From: Chlamydiifrater volucris
GTDB taxonomy: Bacteria; Chlamydiota; Chlamydiia; Chlamydiales; Chlamydiaceae
Length of the DNA stretch: 64,000 bases
Direction: 5' to 3'
Assembly (NCBI RefSeq): GCF_902806995.1
Contig: NZ_LR777654.1
Coordinates: 744,001 to 808,000 of the forward strand
Part shown: positions 53,940-64,000 of the stretch, piece by piece
How the letters are laid out: each line of letters opens with the position of its first letter
How positions within the stretch are numbered: the first letter of the stretch is position 1
Program-made: the position numbers and the translations under genes
Notes under the pieces: model-generated
Databases searched by the model: none
What the model saw: the letters and a program-made list of their open reading frames with translations, nothing else
Told to the model about the DNA's origin: nothing

Positions 53940-56753
53940 ATGCGAAAAAGACAGTCCCTATATCTTGTTGCGTTGGCTCTACTTACAAACCTTGCTACTT
54001 GCCAAGGGTCAGCTTTGCCGGACAATGCCTCACTTATAGAGAATGCCTTCGATACTGTGGAAAAAGACGGTGTCACCATCCATACAATGAACAGGGATTT
54101 TACGGTTTCCTCTTTCGTTGAAACTATTCTATCTCCCTACCACCTAATGATGACTCCAAATAAAGTATTGTTCCAAGGAAATGATCACTCCTTTATCTTA
54201 AGCTATTTAAATTTGGCTAATCAAGTCTCAGAGGAAAATACTTCGGACGATATATCTTTTGTAAACTTCAAAGAAATAAAAATCGAAGATAGTGGAGGGA
54301 TGAGCTACGTCATCAGGACGGAAAATCTTGATTTCTCTGGCAACAAAGAAGTTTCTATACGTTGCAATCAGGTTCCAACAGACGCCAATAAAGGAGGCTG
54401 CCTACAGTCGAACAACCTTACTCTATCCAATAATCAACAAGTTTTCCTCCAAAACAATATAATCAACCAAAGTGGTGGAAGCGCTAGAGTTAACGATAGC
54501 CTTGATGTTTTTAATAACGACTTGCTTGTTGCATCCAACAATTCTGGAAAAAACGGGGGATGCTTTTGCTGTATAAACAATACGAGCATAGCCTGCCTGC
54601 GTAATAACAACGTCTTGATCTTTGAGAACAACTTTGCAAACAGCGTCTCCGGAGACAACGATCCTGGAGGAGGAGCCATCGTTCAACTAAACGGGTCTAC
54701 AGAGATCGAAGCTAACAACTCAGTCGTATTCTACAAAAACCAAACCTCTAGGTATGGAGGCGCGATTGCGAGTAAAAAGTTAAATATGTCAAAAAATTTA
54801 TTTTCTCTCTTCATATCTAACATAAGCGCCTCAAAAGGAGGAGCTTTATATATCCGCCCGTCAGGCGAACTTTCGTTAAATGCAGACAAAGGAGATCTTA
54901 TTTTCCATAATAATACCTCTAACTTATCCAGAAATTCCATAAGCCTAGACAATGGGGCCAAGTTTTTTTCCGCCAACGCAAAAAAGGGGTGTAAGATCCA
55001 CTTTAACGATCCAATAACTGCCGAAAACCTAGCAGAAATTGCAATCTTTAATGAAAAATCTTCTTCAAATAGCGGAAAAATCGTTTTCTCTCTTTTAGGT
55101 GGAAATCTTAGAGAAAAATCTAATGGAATATCCAAGATTCAAAAACTGCGACAAGAAGATGGGATTCTGGTTGTTAAAGAGGGAGCTACCCTTGCCTCAA
55201 GAGAATTTTCTCAAACAGGAGGATGGTTAGTTCTTGGATCGAAAGGATCTGCTGGAACCTACTACGATACTACTGGGAGCGGATTTTGTAATTTTTCCAG
55301 TCTTGCTGTAGACGTATCTTCCGCACTGCATTCGGATAATCCCGAAAACGCTATTCCGTCCCTTGTTATTGGGAAAAATAATGATCAACCCGATACCGAT
55401 GCAAAGATTTCCGTTTTCGGCCCCATTTATCTAACTAATGAAAATCTTTCCCTTTACGAATACGACTCCAAAATGTCCGCCATTATCCCCCCAAAAAAAT
55501 TTTTGGCTCTTAATCCCGGAGGTGCGAACAGCAACAATATCGATGTATCCAGCGTAGATTTAACAACTCAGCCCGCACATCACGGATACCAAGGCTCTTG
55601 GCTATTATCTTGGGAAAATGCTACAGAAGAAGGGTCCATCTATCTCGTGGGTTCTTGGGTCCCTAACGGGCAATATCTCCCCAATCCAGAAATAGAAGGC
55701 AAACTTCTGGCGAATTCTCTTATTTCTTCGAAATTCGCCGTTAGCTCTTTCCTTGATGCTATTCATCAACAAAATCGAAATGATTTACATTTTTTAGATT
55801 CTTCCAAGAGGAAAAGATGGAAATACGACCTTCAGGGAAGTTTTATTTCTTCTATACACTCTTTTTCAAAAAAAATCCCTTTTCATTATAGATTTTCAGG
55901 ATTTTCAGCGGCAGCCTCAGCATTCTCCTTCCTCAATAATCAGTTGGGAGTAGCTGTATCGAAGATTTCTTGTCATACCGATCATAAAGATTTCGAACAT
56001 CAAATAAGCTCTCCTCTCCTGTCAGCTGCTGTCTTCTCTAGTTTTTATCCGAAAAGATCCTTCGTAGTAGAAATACGAGGCGCTTTATCAATATCCAAAG
56101 GCAATAATATCTTCAAAAACAATGAATATAAAATCATTGACCTACCCGAAGAAGCTCTTCCCTACTACAAGATGCTCAAAAAGGATGGCGTCTTCTTGAG
56201 CCAAGATGAAGACCAAAGCATCAACATTTCCTCAGCAACATTCCGTTCTTATATATTCTCCAATCGATGGGATTTCTTCTTAAATCCCGTTCCCCGAAAA
56301 TTTCTTGGAACACATATTCTAGCACAAAATTCCCCTTTTTGCTCCATTCAGGCGTTTTTTTCTGACTTTTCTAAATTCAGAAACACTGAGATCACCCTTC
56401 ATGATAGAAATCTAAAGAAAAAACACTCAGCAATTTATCTATTTCTACCCATAGGTACTAGACTTAACCTACCTTTTCGGTTCTTGGGAAGGTTTGCTCA
56501 AACTGAAGTTTCTTTCTCTTACATACCCTTGGCTTATAGAAGGAGGCTTATCCTCGAGGGATCTCTACCCTGTCTACCCAAGGCCGTATGGGAAACTTCC
56601 GATTCAGGCATCCCGAGAAATTCTGCAAAATGCAGTATTTCTCAGGAGATTAATTTCAAAGATTTCGTAAAAATCAACACTTCTTACTCTCTGCACTACA
56701 TCTATTCCTCCTTCTTGCAGTCTGCCAATCTCGGAATCCAAACTATTTTTTGA
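53940..56753 (+). CDS. Polymorphic outer membrane protein (Pmp autotransporter), E-like, second pair
   Basis: 937 residues. The signal peptide MRKRQSLYLVALALLTNLAT runs to about Ser24. The passenger carries GGCLQSN, GGSARVN, GGCFCCI, GGGAIVQ, GGAIASK and GGALYIR motifs with FxxN-type repeats. The middle domain is FSQTGGWLVLGSKGSAGTY (compare FSQTGGWLIIGAAGTV in the first pair). The C-terminal barrel ends IQTIF. It is closest in length, layout and C-terminus to the protein at 33473. It is followed 13 bp later by its F-like partner. Confidence 0.92.
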   Translation: MRKRQSLYLVALALLTNLATCQGSALPDNASLIENAFDTVEKDGVTIHTMNRDFTVSSFVETILSPYHLMMTPNKVLFQGNDHSFILSYLNLANQVSEENTSDDISFVNFKEIKIEDSGGMSYVIRTENLDFSGNKEVSIRCNQVPTDANKGGCLQSNNLTLSNNQQVFLQNNIINQSGGSARVNDSLDVFNNDLLVASNNSGKNGGCFCCINNTSIACLRNNNVLIFENNFANSVSGDNDPGGGAIVQLNGSTEIEANNSVVFYKNQTSRYGGAIASKKLNMSKNLFSLFISNISASKGGALYIRPSGELSLNADKGDLIFHNNTSNLSRNSISLDNGAKFFSANAKKGCKIHFNDPITAENLAEIAIFNEKSSSNSGKIVFSLLGGNLREKSNGISKIQKLRQEDGILVVKEGATLASREFSQTGGWLVLGSKGSAGTYYDTTGSGFCNFSSLAVDVSSALHSDNPENAIPSLVIGKNNDQPDTDAKISVFGPIYLTNENLSLYEYDSKMSAIIPPKKFLALNPGGANSNNIDVSSVDLTTQPAHHGYQGSWLLSWENATEEGSIYLVGSWVPNGQYLPNPEIEGKLLANSLISSKFAVSSFLDAIHQQNRNDLHFLDSSKRKRWKYDLQGSFISSIHSFSKKIPFHYRFSGFSAAASAFSFLNNQLGVAVSKISCHTDHKDFEHQISSPLLSAAVFSSFYPKRSFVVEIRGALSISKGNNIFKNNEYKIIDLPEEALPYYKMLKKDGVFLSQDEDQSINISSATFRSYIFSNRWDFFLNPVPRKFLGTHILAQNSPFCSIQAFFSDFSKFRNTEITLHDRNLKKKHSAIYLFLPIGTRLNLPFRFLGRFAQTEVSFSYIPLAYRRRLILEGSLPCLPKAVWETSDSGIPRNSAKCSISQEINFKDFVKINTSYSLHYIYSSFLQSANLGIQTIF

Positions 56754-56766
56754 AGAATTCTATTGT

Positions 56767-59736
56767 ATGTTAATGAAAAATAAATTCCTTATTCTCTTCT
56801 TGATAGGCTCGCTTGATCATCCTTTATTAGCTTCAACCCCTTCTTCTCCTCCCATTGAATCAAATGACAGTCCCTTAATTCAGCCAGTAGGCTCTATAGG
56901 TGACTTGATCAATTATGCAACAGCTGGAAATTTACAGTTTTGTTGTGACATTTTTGATTCTGATAAACTTTACAAATCTCCCAAAAATGAATCTTCTATA
57001 GAAGGGGTCATCAACAACTCAAGCAACTTAACGATCGATGGAAACGGTTATTGCTTTTGCTTATCTGAAGTTTGTGTAGAAAGTTCTAATAATGTGCCCC
57101 CTTGTTTTATAAACAGCGCAAATGATCTAACACTGAAGAATTTTTCCCGAATAAAGTGTGATACATCTTCCCAAGTTATGAACACAACTGGATCATCCGT
57201 CCAGGCTTCTTTCTTAAACGCCAAAAATGTTTCTATCATTAACAACATTGTTGTTGATTTTACTAACTCTAACTCTTTTTCCTCAGGCAATTATTGGCAA
57301 CCCGGAATAATACGAGCTTTCGGTTCCAATAACTCTCCAGGACAATTGACTATTCAAGATAATGGCTCTGTGATTTTTAAAAACAATCAAAATAAACAAA
57401 GAGGGTCTATCTCCGGAAATAACATCTCCCTAGTAGGCAACCAGTCTGTTCTCTTCGAAAATAATTATTCCATGGGCGAGGGGGGAGCTATTGCTTGTAT
57501 CAATATCAGCAACCAAATTCCACAAGTAATGATTGCTAATAATCAAGATGTTTTATTCAGAAATAATTTCGGAGTATATGGAGGAGCTTTCACCTGTTAT
57601 AACAAACTAGATTTTCAAAATAATGGACTTGTCATCTTTGATAACAATAGGGCTTCGACCAGTGGTGGAGCCATCCACTTACATAAATCTAACACAGGGA
57701 GTGATCATTCCTTTACTATAAAAGGGAATAAGAGTCTCATATTTTCTAGAAACATCAGTCCAATCGGACCTGCTGTATGTCTTAACAGTAACAGAGAACT
57801 TCTGTTATCTTTATTTGCCAACGAAGGAGATATTACTTTCTTACAAAACATAAAAACTGATTCTTCTTACCAACCCTTACAATGTTGCTCCCTCCAATTG
57901 AAAGGGAACAACCAAAGCAACACGGGAAAACTAAGACACTTATGTGCCAGCGAGGGGTATTCTATCAATTTTTACGATCCTATAGTTTACGATGCTGAAA
58001 TAGTTGGCTCTGAAGAGCATGATATACTCATTAATGGAGCACAAAACTCCGGCGTTGATCACTCAGAAACCGGGGGGGAGTATTCTGGTACAATCTTTTT
58101 TTCTGCAAGCCAAATACCAAATTTTCTAAAACAAAACTCGGAGAAATACGATAAAAGCAGAACAACAAGACTACCAACCCGAGTGTATCTAAAGAACGGC
58201 TCCTTGGCGATAGATAAAAACACTGTCTTAATATGTCGTATTTTCTCTCAGGACGCTGGTGTGCTTTCGATCGGGGCCAACGGAAAAATTCAAATTGAAG
58301 GCTTTACAAAAATAAACAACGTGTTGATTGATCTAGATTCCTTTGATCAAATTTCCTCTCAAAATTCGACTCCTGTTTTAATTCAAACTAACGCTAGAAT
58401 TAACGACGGCGTTTACTTTTCCGGAGAGATAGATTTTAAAACACCAAATTATTTTGCCTTTTATAACAGTTTTGTTATCGGAAGCTCTCTAAAAATTCCT
58501 ATTCTAGAAATTTCAGCTCCTAATAACCCTCCAGACGGGACAAATGGTTTTACCTTAAAAAAAACCTATTTACATATAACCCCCCCCACTGGTTACTCGG
58601 GAAATCTGACCTTCGAGTGGGACAATAGGGGAGATGCCCCCCAGCCAACAACCTTACCAGCAACCCTCTACGCCACCTGGACTCCCACAGGGTACAATTG
58701 TGCTCCATATTTCAAAACTCCAACTTTCCTAAACACTGCATGGATGGGTGTCGCCGCAGCTAAAGCTATTTCTTCCCCGTTGCTCCCAGAAAAAAATTCT
58801 CCTTTCAAACACGGTCTTGCTGGACTTTCTGTGGATGCTCTCATCTCCTCTTTGAACATTAGACCCTCGCGAGGTGATGAGAATCTGCACTTTACAGGAA
58901 ATGGATACTCTCTAGGATGTTTCTTAGGGGATGCCTTCTCCTCTTTAGAGATCCGCTTTGGGAAGCTAGATGGACAAGCTTTTAATCAGAAGTTCAATGA
59001 AGAGGTTAATTCTTCTTATTACTTAGGGAATATCTGCTCTAGGGGATCTACATTTAAAACTCCTGTCGGAGAAGTACATTCCGCTCTTTCCTTATCTTAT
59101 GCTTACGGAAGAAACAATATCTATGCTTCCTTCTCCGAAGATTTCTTTGGACGAAGACTCTCTTTTCATTCGAGAAACTTCTTGGCCGAACTTCTTCTTT
59201 CTAAGCCTCTCACAGGACATGGATTATCTCCATTACTAAGATCTGCTTCCCCTTTTATTAAAGCTAGTTTCTCTCTATCCAAAAACCCTGGCTGTCAAGA
59301 AGTAGAGCTTACTAAAGACGTAATAACTAGACAGATTCTTGTCCCCGTACATAGCTTTGTACAAAAACTTATGATCCCTCCTCCAGCAAGGCTTAGACAA
59401 TACCTACCTTCCACCCTTTACAACCTTTCTATATCTCCAGGTATATCCTCAGAATCTATTTCCCAGTGGAATATTTTCCCTGTAGCCTTAAGGGTCTCTG
59501 CGGCCTTTTCTGTAGACCCTTATAGGGTAAATCCCAAAACCACAATGATGATCATCCAAAATGCTTTCCCTATACCCATCCGTGGAACAAGCCTAGCCCG
59601 ATGCTCCGCTGAAGTTGCTTCCTCTTTCCAAATCAAGTTACTTCCAGGACTTACTTCCTATGTCGATTACAAAGGCAACTTCTCCACAAGAAATATTTCC
59701 AACTCCTTAAAGCTGGGTAGCAGCCTTATTTTCTAA
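56767..59736 (+). CDS. Polymorphic outer membrane protein (Pmp autotransporter), F-like, second pair
   Basis: 989 residues; ATG 56767 or 56773. Signal peptide MLMKNKFLILFLIGSLDHPL to about Ala23. Passenger motifs GGAIACI, GGAFTCY and GGAIHLH. The block WTPTGYNCAPYFKTPTFLNT matches WTPTGYNASANFRSPTFFDA of the first-pair partner, and the C-terminus reads LKLGSSLIF against IKVGSSVHF. It lacks the proline-rich inserts of that protein. Its coding sequence contains G7 (58072-58078) and C8 (58580-58587) runs, candidate slippage sites. Confidence 0.92.
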   Translation: MLMKNKFLILFLIGSLDHPLLASTPSSPPIESNDSPLIQPVGSIGDLINYATAGNLQFCCDIFDSDKLYKSPKNESSIEGVINNSSNLTIDGNGYCFCLSEVCVESSNNVPPCFINSANDLTLKNFSRIKCDTSSQVMNTTGSSVQASFLNAKNVSIINNIVVDFTNSNSFSSGNYWQPGIIRAFGSNNSPGQLTIQDNGSVIFKNNQNKQRGSISGNNISLVGNQSVLFENNYSMGEGGAIACINISNQIPQVMIANNQDVLFRNNFGVYGGAFTCYNKLDFQNNGLVIFDNNRASTSGGAIHLHKSNTGSDHSFTIKGNKSLIFSRNISPIGPAVCLNSNRELLLSLFANEGDITFLQNIKTDSSYQPLQCCSLQLKGNNQSNTGKLRHLCASEGYSINFYDPIVYDAEIVGSEEHDILINGAQNSGVDHSETGGEYSGTIFFSASQIPNFLKQNSEKYDKSRTTRLPTRVYLKNGSLAIDKNTVLICRIFSQDAGVLSIGANGKIQIEGFTKINNVLIDLDSFDQISSQNSTPVLIQTNARINDGVYFSGEIDFKTPNYFAFYNSFVIGSSLKIPILEISAPNNPPDGTNGFTLKKTYLHITPPTGYSGNLTFEWDNRGDAPQPTTLPATLYATWTPTGYNCAPYFKTPTFLNTAWMGVAAAKAISSPLLPEKNSPFKHGLAGLSVDALISSLNIRPSRGDENLHFTGNGYSLGCFLGDAFSSLEIRFGKLDGQAFNQKFNEEVNSSYYLGNICSRGSTFKTPVGEVHSALSLSYAYGRNNIYASFSEDFFGRRLSFHSRNFLAELLLSKPLTGHGLSPLLRSASPFIKASFSLSKNPGCQEVELTKDVITRQILVPVHSFVQKLMIPPPARLRQYLPSTLYNLSISPGISSESISQWNIFPVALRVSAAFSVDPYRVNPKTTMMIIQNAFPIPIRGTSLARCSAEVASSFQIKLLPGLTSYVDYKGNFSTRNISNSLKLGSSLIF

Positions 59737-59849
59737 TTTTTCGTCAAAAACTTCCTTGACAATCAGAAATAAATGTTAGAAAAGCTTTTTTTATTACCAA
59801 GGTTTCTGGATATTGTTTACAATGAAAGTAATGTTTATAGAGGACGACT

Positions 59850-60008
59850 TTGTTCGATAGTAAATTGTTAGATCCTGACTCTAAGAAAAAAAGGAAACCC
59901 AAGAAATATTTCCTCGGCAAGTTTAGGAGGGCCGACCGTTTCGTTTGGTTGCTACTCCTAATCCATTCTACTGCTTTGGCTTTATTCCTTTGGCTAGTGA
60001 AGAAGTAG
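59850..60008 (+). CDS. Possible 52-residue membrane protein with TTG start
   Basis: TTG at 59850 is preceded by AGAGGA 6-7 bases upstream, with an in-frame stop just before that. The product has a basic N-terminal half (SKKKRKPKKYFLGKFRRADR) followed by a single hydrophobic helix (VWLLLLIHSTALALFLWL) and a KK end, giving a positive-inside single-pass membrane topology. It lies in the gap between the second Pmp pair and gatB. No family recognised. Confidence 0.45.
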   Translation: MFDSKLLDPDSKKKRKPKKYFLGKFRRADRFVWLLLLIHSTALALFLWLVKK

Positions 60009-60192
60009 GGCCTTTCGCCCTTCGCCTCTTCCTTGCTTGAAGGAGTGCTTCTGCATCTAGTGTCCGTGGAATTCACCTAAAGTTCTTCCTGCGTCAAAAC
60101 CTTTCTAATTTGATGCAAAGAAACTGTGGGTGGCTTTCTTGGCTCTTCCCGATCGAAAAGGATGACTTGGGCTTCTTGCAAGAAGCTGTGTC

Positions 60193-61668
60193 TTACTGAC
60201 CTATCTCCGCCAAGAGCAGCTGGTTAACCTTAGCTGGTGGAGCTTTTCCTTGGGTCTCTTTCATGATTTTTCCTACAAGAAAACCTAAAGCTTTTGTCTT
60301 ACCATTCTTGTAATCTTGAACAGACTCAGGGTTGTCTCTGACGACCTTAACCACTATCTCCTTAATAGCTGATTCATCCGTCATAGGAAGCAGCGAAGGA
60401 TTCTCCTTGAGAATATCCTCAGGACTTTTCTCTGGAGATGCTACCATCATGTCTGCAATTTCTTTGGCAATTTTCCCTGTCAAAGTACCTTCCTCTATCT
60501 TATTGACAAGGTCCATAACGGACTGTGGCGTTATCCCAGACTTTATAAGGGAACTCTCTGCATTTTTATACCTACCCGCAAACTCTACTGTAATCCAGTT
60601 AGATAAAGACCTAGGGTTTTTGCAACCCACAACAGCTTGCTCAAAGAAAGCTGCAACCTTCTTATCGCCTACTAGAATCCCTGCCGTTTCTTCTGCTAAA
60701 GCGTACTCTGACAAATACCTCAGATACTTGTCATAAGGAAGTTCTGGCAGAGTTTTACGAATATTCTCAATAAAAGCTTCTGTTAACTTTAATACGGGCA
60801 AATCAGGCTCAGGAAAGTATTTATAATCCGCTGCCGTCTCTTTGGACCGCATTAAAACAGTTTCTTTTTTTTCAGGATCCCAGCGGTAAGTGGATTGTAA
60901 AACCACTTTCTTGGGATCTTCTCCCGGCTGAGTAAGATATGCTGATACTTGCCGACGTTTCTCAACTTCCAAAGCTTGAGCCATAAAAGCAAATGAATTC
61001 ATATTTTTGATCTCAACCTTATTGCGCAACTCACTGCTACCCTTAGGTCTTACAGAAATGTTCACATCAAAACGGACAGACCCTTCTTCCATATTGCAGT
61101 CGGAAATACCCAGATAGTCTATCAGAGATACCAAGGATGTTGCGTAAGCGACTGCCTCTTCACCAGAAAAAATACATGGTTTTGAAACTATCTCTATCAG
61201 GGGCACACCTGCTCGGTTGTAGTCCACTCCTGCAAAACTTCCAAAATGCTTTAGAGTTCCTGCATCGTCCTCAAGGTGCGTTTCTGCTAATTCAAAAACT
61301 TTCTCTTCCCCATTCACTAAAGCACGGACATGCCCTCCCCTTACAATAGGATATTCATACTGAGTAATCTGGAAGTTTCTCGGAGAATCGGGGTAAAAAT
61401 AGGACTTTCTATCAAACCGACTTTCCATCGATACCTGTCCCTCAACAGCGCAACCAAAAAGGACCGCCTTCTCTACTGCTGCTTTATTCAACACGGGAAG
61501 CGTGCCGGGAAGACCTGTGCATACGGGAGAAATATTCGTGTTTGGCTCGTCTCCAAAACGATTTCTTGCTGAACTGAAAAGTTTTGATAATGTATTCAGC
61601 TCTACGTGTACTTCCAATCCAATTACAGATTCCCAATTATCATACTCTTTATCCATCAGCATACCCAT
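60193..61668 (-). CDS. gatB: Aspartyl/glutamyl-tRNA amidotransferase subunit B
   Basis: 491 residues from ATG 61668, chosen because it overlaps the gatA stop by coupling (ATGs at 61662 and 61656 are alternatives, and the frame is open further back inside gatA). It binds misacylated Glu-tRNA(Gln) or Asp-tRNA(Asn) and activates the side chain. Signatures: [64 protein letters not shown], and a C-terminal YqeY-like domain ending with [20 protein letters not shown]. Confidence 0.95.
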   Translation of the reverse strand: MGMLMDKEYDNWESVIGLEVHVELNTLSKLFSSARNRFGDEPNTNISPVCTGLPGTLPVLNKAAVEKAVLFGCAVEGQVSMESRFDRKSYFYPDSPRNFQITQYEYPIVRGGHVRALVNGEEKVFELAETHLEDDAGTLKHFGSFAGVDYNRAGVPLIEIVSKPCIFSGEEAVAYATSLVSLIDYLGISDCNMEEGSVRFDVNISVRPKGSSELRNKVEIKNMNSFAFMAQALEVEKRRQVSAYLTQPGEDPKKVVLQSTYRWDPEKKETVLMRSKETAADYKYFPEPDLPVLKLTEAFIENIRKTLPELPYDKYLRYLSEYALAEETAGILVGDKKVAAFFEQAVVGCKNPRSLSNWITVEFAGRYKNAESSLIKSGITPQSVMDLVNKIEEGTLTGKIAKEIADMMVASPEKSPEDILKENPSLLPMTDESAIKEIVVKVVRDNPESVQDYKNGKTKALGFLVGKIMKETQGKAPPAKVNQLLLAEIGQ

Positions 61669-61669
61669 C

Positions 61670-63139
61670 CTAAACCACAGAAAAATACTCGGCACAACGG
61701 TTTTTTATTTTCGAAAGCTCCTGAAAAGTGTAGGCAGCTCGACACAAATCCTTGTCTGATCCAATAGCCCCTATTAACTGCAACCCTAGAGGCAACTTCT
61801 CTTGAGAAGACAACCCAGAAGGAACAGATATTGCTGGCAGGTATGCTAGATTAACAGCCACAGTGTAAACATCTTGCAAGTACAAAGATACTGGATCCAA
61901 AACTTCCCCAAGTTTAAACGCCGGTCCAGCACATACAGGGGTCGCGATGAAATCACAAATTTCAAAAGCGCTGCGAAAAGCCCGGCATATCTTTTCTCTA
62001 ATAGCTTCTGCTCTGCCGTAATACTCCTCTTTTTTGGAAGAAGATAACACGTAATTACCTAACAAAATCCTCCGAACAACTTCTTCTCCAAACCCCTCTA
62101 TCCTAGAATTTTCCATCATATCCTTCAGGGTCTCTGCGGATCTGTAGCGGTAACCGTAACGCACACCATCAAAACGAGCCAGATTAGTAGCTGCCTCTGC
62201 AGAAGCCACCACGTAGTAAACAGAGACAGCATTTTTCAGTATGTCTAAATCTACCTCTACAATACGAGCTCCTTCTTTAGTAAAAACTTCTAGGGCTGCA
62301 TAAAAGTTTTCTTTGGAATCATCTGACAAATCTTGAAGAAAAGACATAGGAACTCCTATCAACTTAGGAACTTCCAAATACTTGACCGCATCTGAAAAAG
62401 ACTTACCATCAGAAAAAATATCCCCAGAAGTGGAATCTTTGTCATCTTTCCCTGCGATAACATCCATAGTCAAAGCAACATCTTCAACGGTGTTCCCCAA
62501 AGGTCCTATCCTATCTAAAGAAGAAGCAAAAGCTACTAACCCATAACGAGAGACTACTCCGTAGGAAGGATTAAAGCCCACAACCCCACAAAAAGAAGCT
62601 GGTTGACGGATGGACCCTCCGGTATCTGACCCTAAGGCTATTGGACAAAACCGCGCCGCTACTGCTGCCGCCGATCCCCCTGAGGATCCCCCGGGCACTC
62701 TCTCTAAATCCCACGGATTTCTAGTGGGGTAAAAATACGAGTATGCTGTAGAAGATCCCATAGCAAACTCATCCATGTTCAGCTTTCCCACGATGATCGC
62801 GTCCTCTTTTTCAAGGGACTCTACAACTGTTGCTGAAAAAGGCGCCATATAATCCTCTAACATCCACGAAGCGCAAGTAGTATGCAACCCTTTGACATGA
62901 ATATTATCCTTGATCCCTACAAGGATACCTGCCATCTTACCTAAAGGTTCTCCGCGAGCTCTTCTTTCATCCAATTCTGCAGCCTTCTCTAACGCTCTAC
63001 CTCTACAAAAGGTTATGAAAGCTCGTACTTGATCCTCAAACTTATGGGTCCGATCAAGGAAGTATTTCGTGATTTCCACTGCAGAAACTTCCCCCCGCAA
63101 AAAACTCTCTTTCAACTCAATAGCAGTTTTTCTGTACAT
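61670..63139 (-). CDS. gatA: Aspartyl/glutamyl-tRNA amidotransferase subunit A
   Basis: 489 residues. Amidase-signature subunit that releases ammonia from glutamine for transfer in GatB. The Ser-cisSer-Lys triad is intact: Lys77 in [10 protein letters not shown], Ser152 in [11 protein letters not shown] and nucleophile Ser176 in [10 protein letters not shown]. The C-terminal region carries [16 protein letters not shown] and LPAISVPSG. gatC lies 44 bp upstream, gatB overlaps downstream. Confidence 0.96.
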   Translation of the reverse strand: MYRKTAIELKESFLRGEVSAVEITKYFLDRTHKFEDQVRAFITFCRGRALEKAAELDERRARGEPLGKMAGILVGIKDNIHVKGLHTTCASWMLEDYMAPFSATVVESLEKEDAIIVGKLNMDEFAMGSSTAYSYFYPTRNPWDLERVPGGSSGGSAAAVAARFCPIALGSDTGGSIRQPASFCGVVGFNPSYGVVSRYGLVAFASSLDRIGPLGNTVEDVALTMDVIAGKDDKDSTSGDIFSDGKSFSDAVKYLEVPKLIGVPMSFLQDLSDDSKENFYAALEVFTKEGARIVEVDLDILKNAVSVYYVVASAEAATNLARFDGVRYGYRYRSAETLKDMMENSRIEGFGEEVVRRILLGNYVLSSSKKEEYYGRAEAIREKICRAFRSAFEICDFIATPVCAGPAFKLGEVLDPVSLYLQDVYTVAVNLAYLPAISVPSGLSSQEKLPLGLQLIGAIGSDKDLCRAAYTFQELSKIKNRCAEYFSVV

Positions 63140-63183
63140 GCCACACTTCCTCGTTCACACTTACTGACTGATTTATGGATCAA

Positions 63184-63483
63184 TTACTTGATTACCGAAG
63201 GGACTTTTACTAAACCACCCACACTATCTGGAACGTTTTCTAAAAACCCTTCTCGAAAGTGCTCGTCTTCAACAATATCTTCCCTTAAATCTTCGGGCCC
63301 TACGGAAGCTCTACCAATGAATCCGGCCACATCACTCGTGTCCACCTGAAAAGACTCCTCAATAAGAGCTACCACCTTGTTCAGAGACTCCACAAAACCA
63401 CTGATATCCTCGTCTTTTATCTTCAAGGACGCGCCTTTTGCTATATCCCGAATATCTTGTTCATTTAGGGGCTTATCGCTCAT
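63184..63483 (-). CDS. gatC: Aspartyl/glutamyl-tRNA amidotransferase subunit C
   Basis: 99 residues from ATG 63483, with AGGAGA 8 bases upstream; the in-frame TTG at 63489 is less likely. GatC is the small belt subunit that wraps GatA and stabilises GatAB. Typical helix DIRDIAKGASLKIKDEDISG followed by FVESLNKVVALIEESFQVDT and a C-terminal LREDIVED segment. First gene of gatCAB. Confidence 0.93.
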   Translation of the reverse strand: MSDKPLNEQDIRDIAKGASLKIKDEDISGFVESLNKVVALIEESFQVDTSDVAGFIGRASVGPEDLREDIVEDEHFREGFLENVPDSVGGLVKVPSVIK

Positions 63484-63775
63484 ACTCAAGATCTCCTGAC
63501 ACCAGAGGTTTCAAAAACATTTCTCATTACTAAGGCAAAAATTTCGAATTACAGAACTAATGATAAAAAAAAATCAACACAAAACCCTCTTAGGAACTCC
63601 AACCCTAGAGAACGGAAAACCAAAGAATTAGACAGCGAGATTAATTCATCTCAAACAAAAAAGTCAATGTGACAACAAACAAAAAAGCTAGAAGTTTTTT
63701 GAAAAAAAATCTCCAATAAAATACATGAAAAAGTAAAAGACAATTGCTTTTGCATAAAATTAAGGAGATACGCCA

Positions 63776-64000
63776 ATGTTAGGCAAGCTATTCCGAGGGC
63801 TATCGTCTCTCATTGTGATCCTTTCGGCCTTAAATATGGGTTTGATTGGAATTACCAATAACAAATACGACCTTATGACAACACTGTTTGGAGCCTCAGG
63901 ATCTTTGCGCCTCGCTTACATTATCATCGGAGTTGCTGGAGCGATCTCCCTGTTTTATATGGGGCGTTCTTGCTGCAAATCACACCATAAAGGCTCTTGC
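63776..64000 (+). CDS. DUF378 membrane protein (CT001-like), 3' end outside window
   Basis: 75 codons are open to the right edge from ATG 63776, which has AAGGAG 8 bases upstream. Two hydrophobic helices: LSSLIVILSALNMGLIGITN and a second around residues 48-65 (LAYIIIGVAGAISLFYM), with the YDLMTTLFG loop between. This is the DUF378 pattern of small membrane proteins. The position next to gatC matches C. trachomatis CT001. The end seen so far is Cys/His-rich. Confidence 0.8.
   Translation, partial: MLGKLFRGLSSLIVILSALNMGLIGITNNKYDLMTTLFGASGSLRLAYIIIGVAGAISLFYMGRSCCKSHHKGSC

Noticed and set aside
59744-60076. Minus-strand frame of 110 codons after the second Pmp pair
   Set aside because: Composition is irregular and it is antisense to a small frame that has a ribosome binding site and a clear membrane helix.

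Overview
The window is a piece of a Chlamydia chromosome (family Chlamydiaceae). The evidence is the single-copy gene order (rnz-xerC-ABC-F-maf; def-secG-tpiA; xseA-xseB-dxs-nadK; rsmA; gatC-gatA-gatB; rnhC and a short RodZ), two pairs of polymorphic outer-membrane protein (Pmp) autotransporters carrying GGA[ILV] and FxxN motifs, and families known essentially only from chlamydiae (DUF1389, DUF687, DUF2608). The abundance of DUF1389 and DUF687 genes points away from C. trachomatis and C. muridarum towards the animal and bird (former Chlamydophila) side of the genus. I cannot name the species from sequence alone.

Layout. 1-8263: four DUF1389 paralogs on the minus strand, the first cut by the left edge, with one small two-helix membrane protein on the plus strand among them. 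8636-17300: a conserved plus-strand block (rnz, xerC, ABC-F ATPase, maf, HEAT-repeat lipoprotein-like secreted protein, LptD-like outer-membrane protein). 17362-20452: two more DUF1389 genes. 20688-22336: def, secG and tpiA on the minus strand. 22874-28002: xseA, xseB, a small conserved gene, dxs and nadK on the plus strand. 28052-32975: rsmA, a SurA-like chaperone and a YyaL-type protein on the minus strand. 33473-39675: first Pmp pair, then tRNA-Ser(CGA). 40092-46299: an accessory segment with a Panacea-domain toxin-antitoxin module, two DUF687 genes, and a dead copy of the antitoxin head between them. 46329-51001: rnhC, a pair of DUF2608 proteins and a third DUF687 gene. 51378-53624: short RodZ, a beta-barrel-like protein and a small membrane protein. 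53940-59736: second Pmp pair. 60193-63483: gatB, gatA and gatC on the minus strand. 63776 to the end: start of a DUF378 gene.

The conserved genes supply housekeeping functions: tRNA and rRNA maturation, isoprenoid and NADP synthesis, and Asn/Gln-tRNA amidation. The accessory genes look built for the host interface and for rapid change. Six DUF1389 proteins carry a paired hydrophobic segment like that of inclusion membrane proteins. Two of those genes carry 15-bp in-frame tandem repeats, and two have 22-25 nt poly-A/T tracts just upstream of or at the start. Pmp and DUF687 genes carry 7-8 nt C or G runs.

The most unusual element is the HTH-Panacea antitoxin with an overlapping RelE-like toxin beside a tRNA gene. 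It forms part of a diverged direct duplication: antitoxin head, intergenic region, then DUF687 gene.
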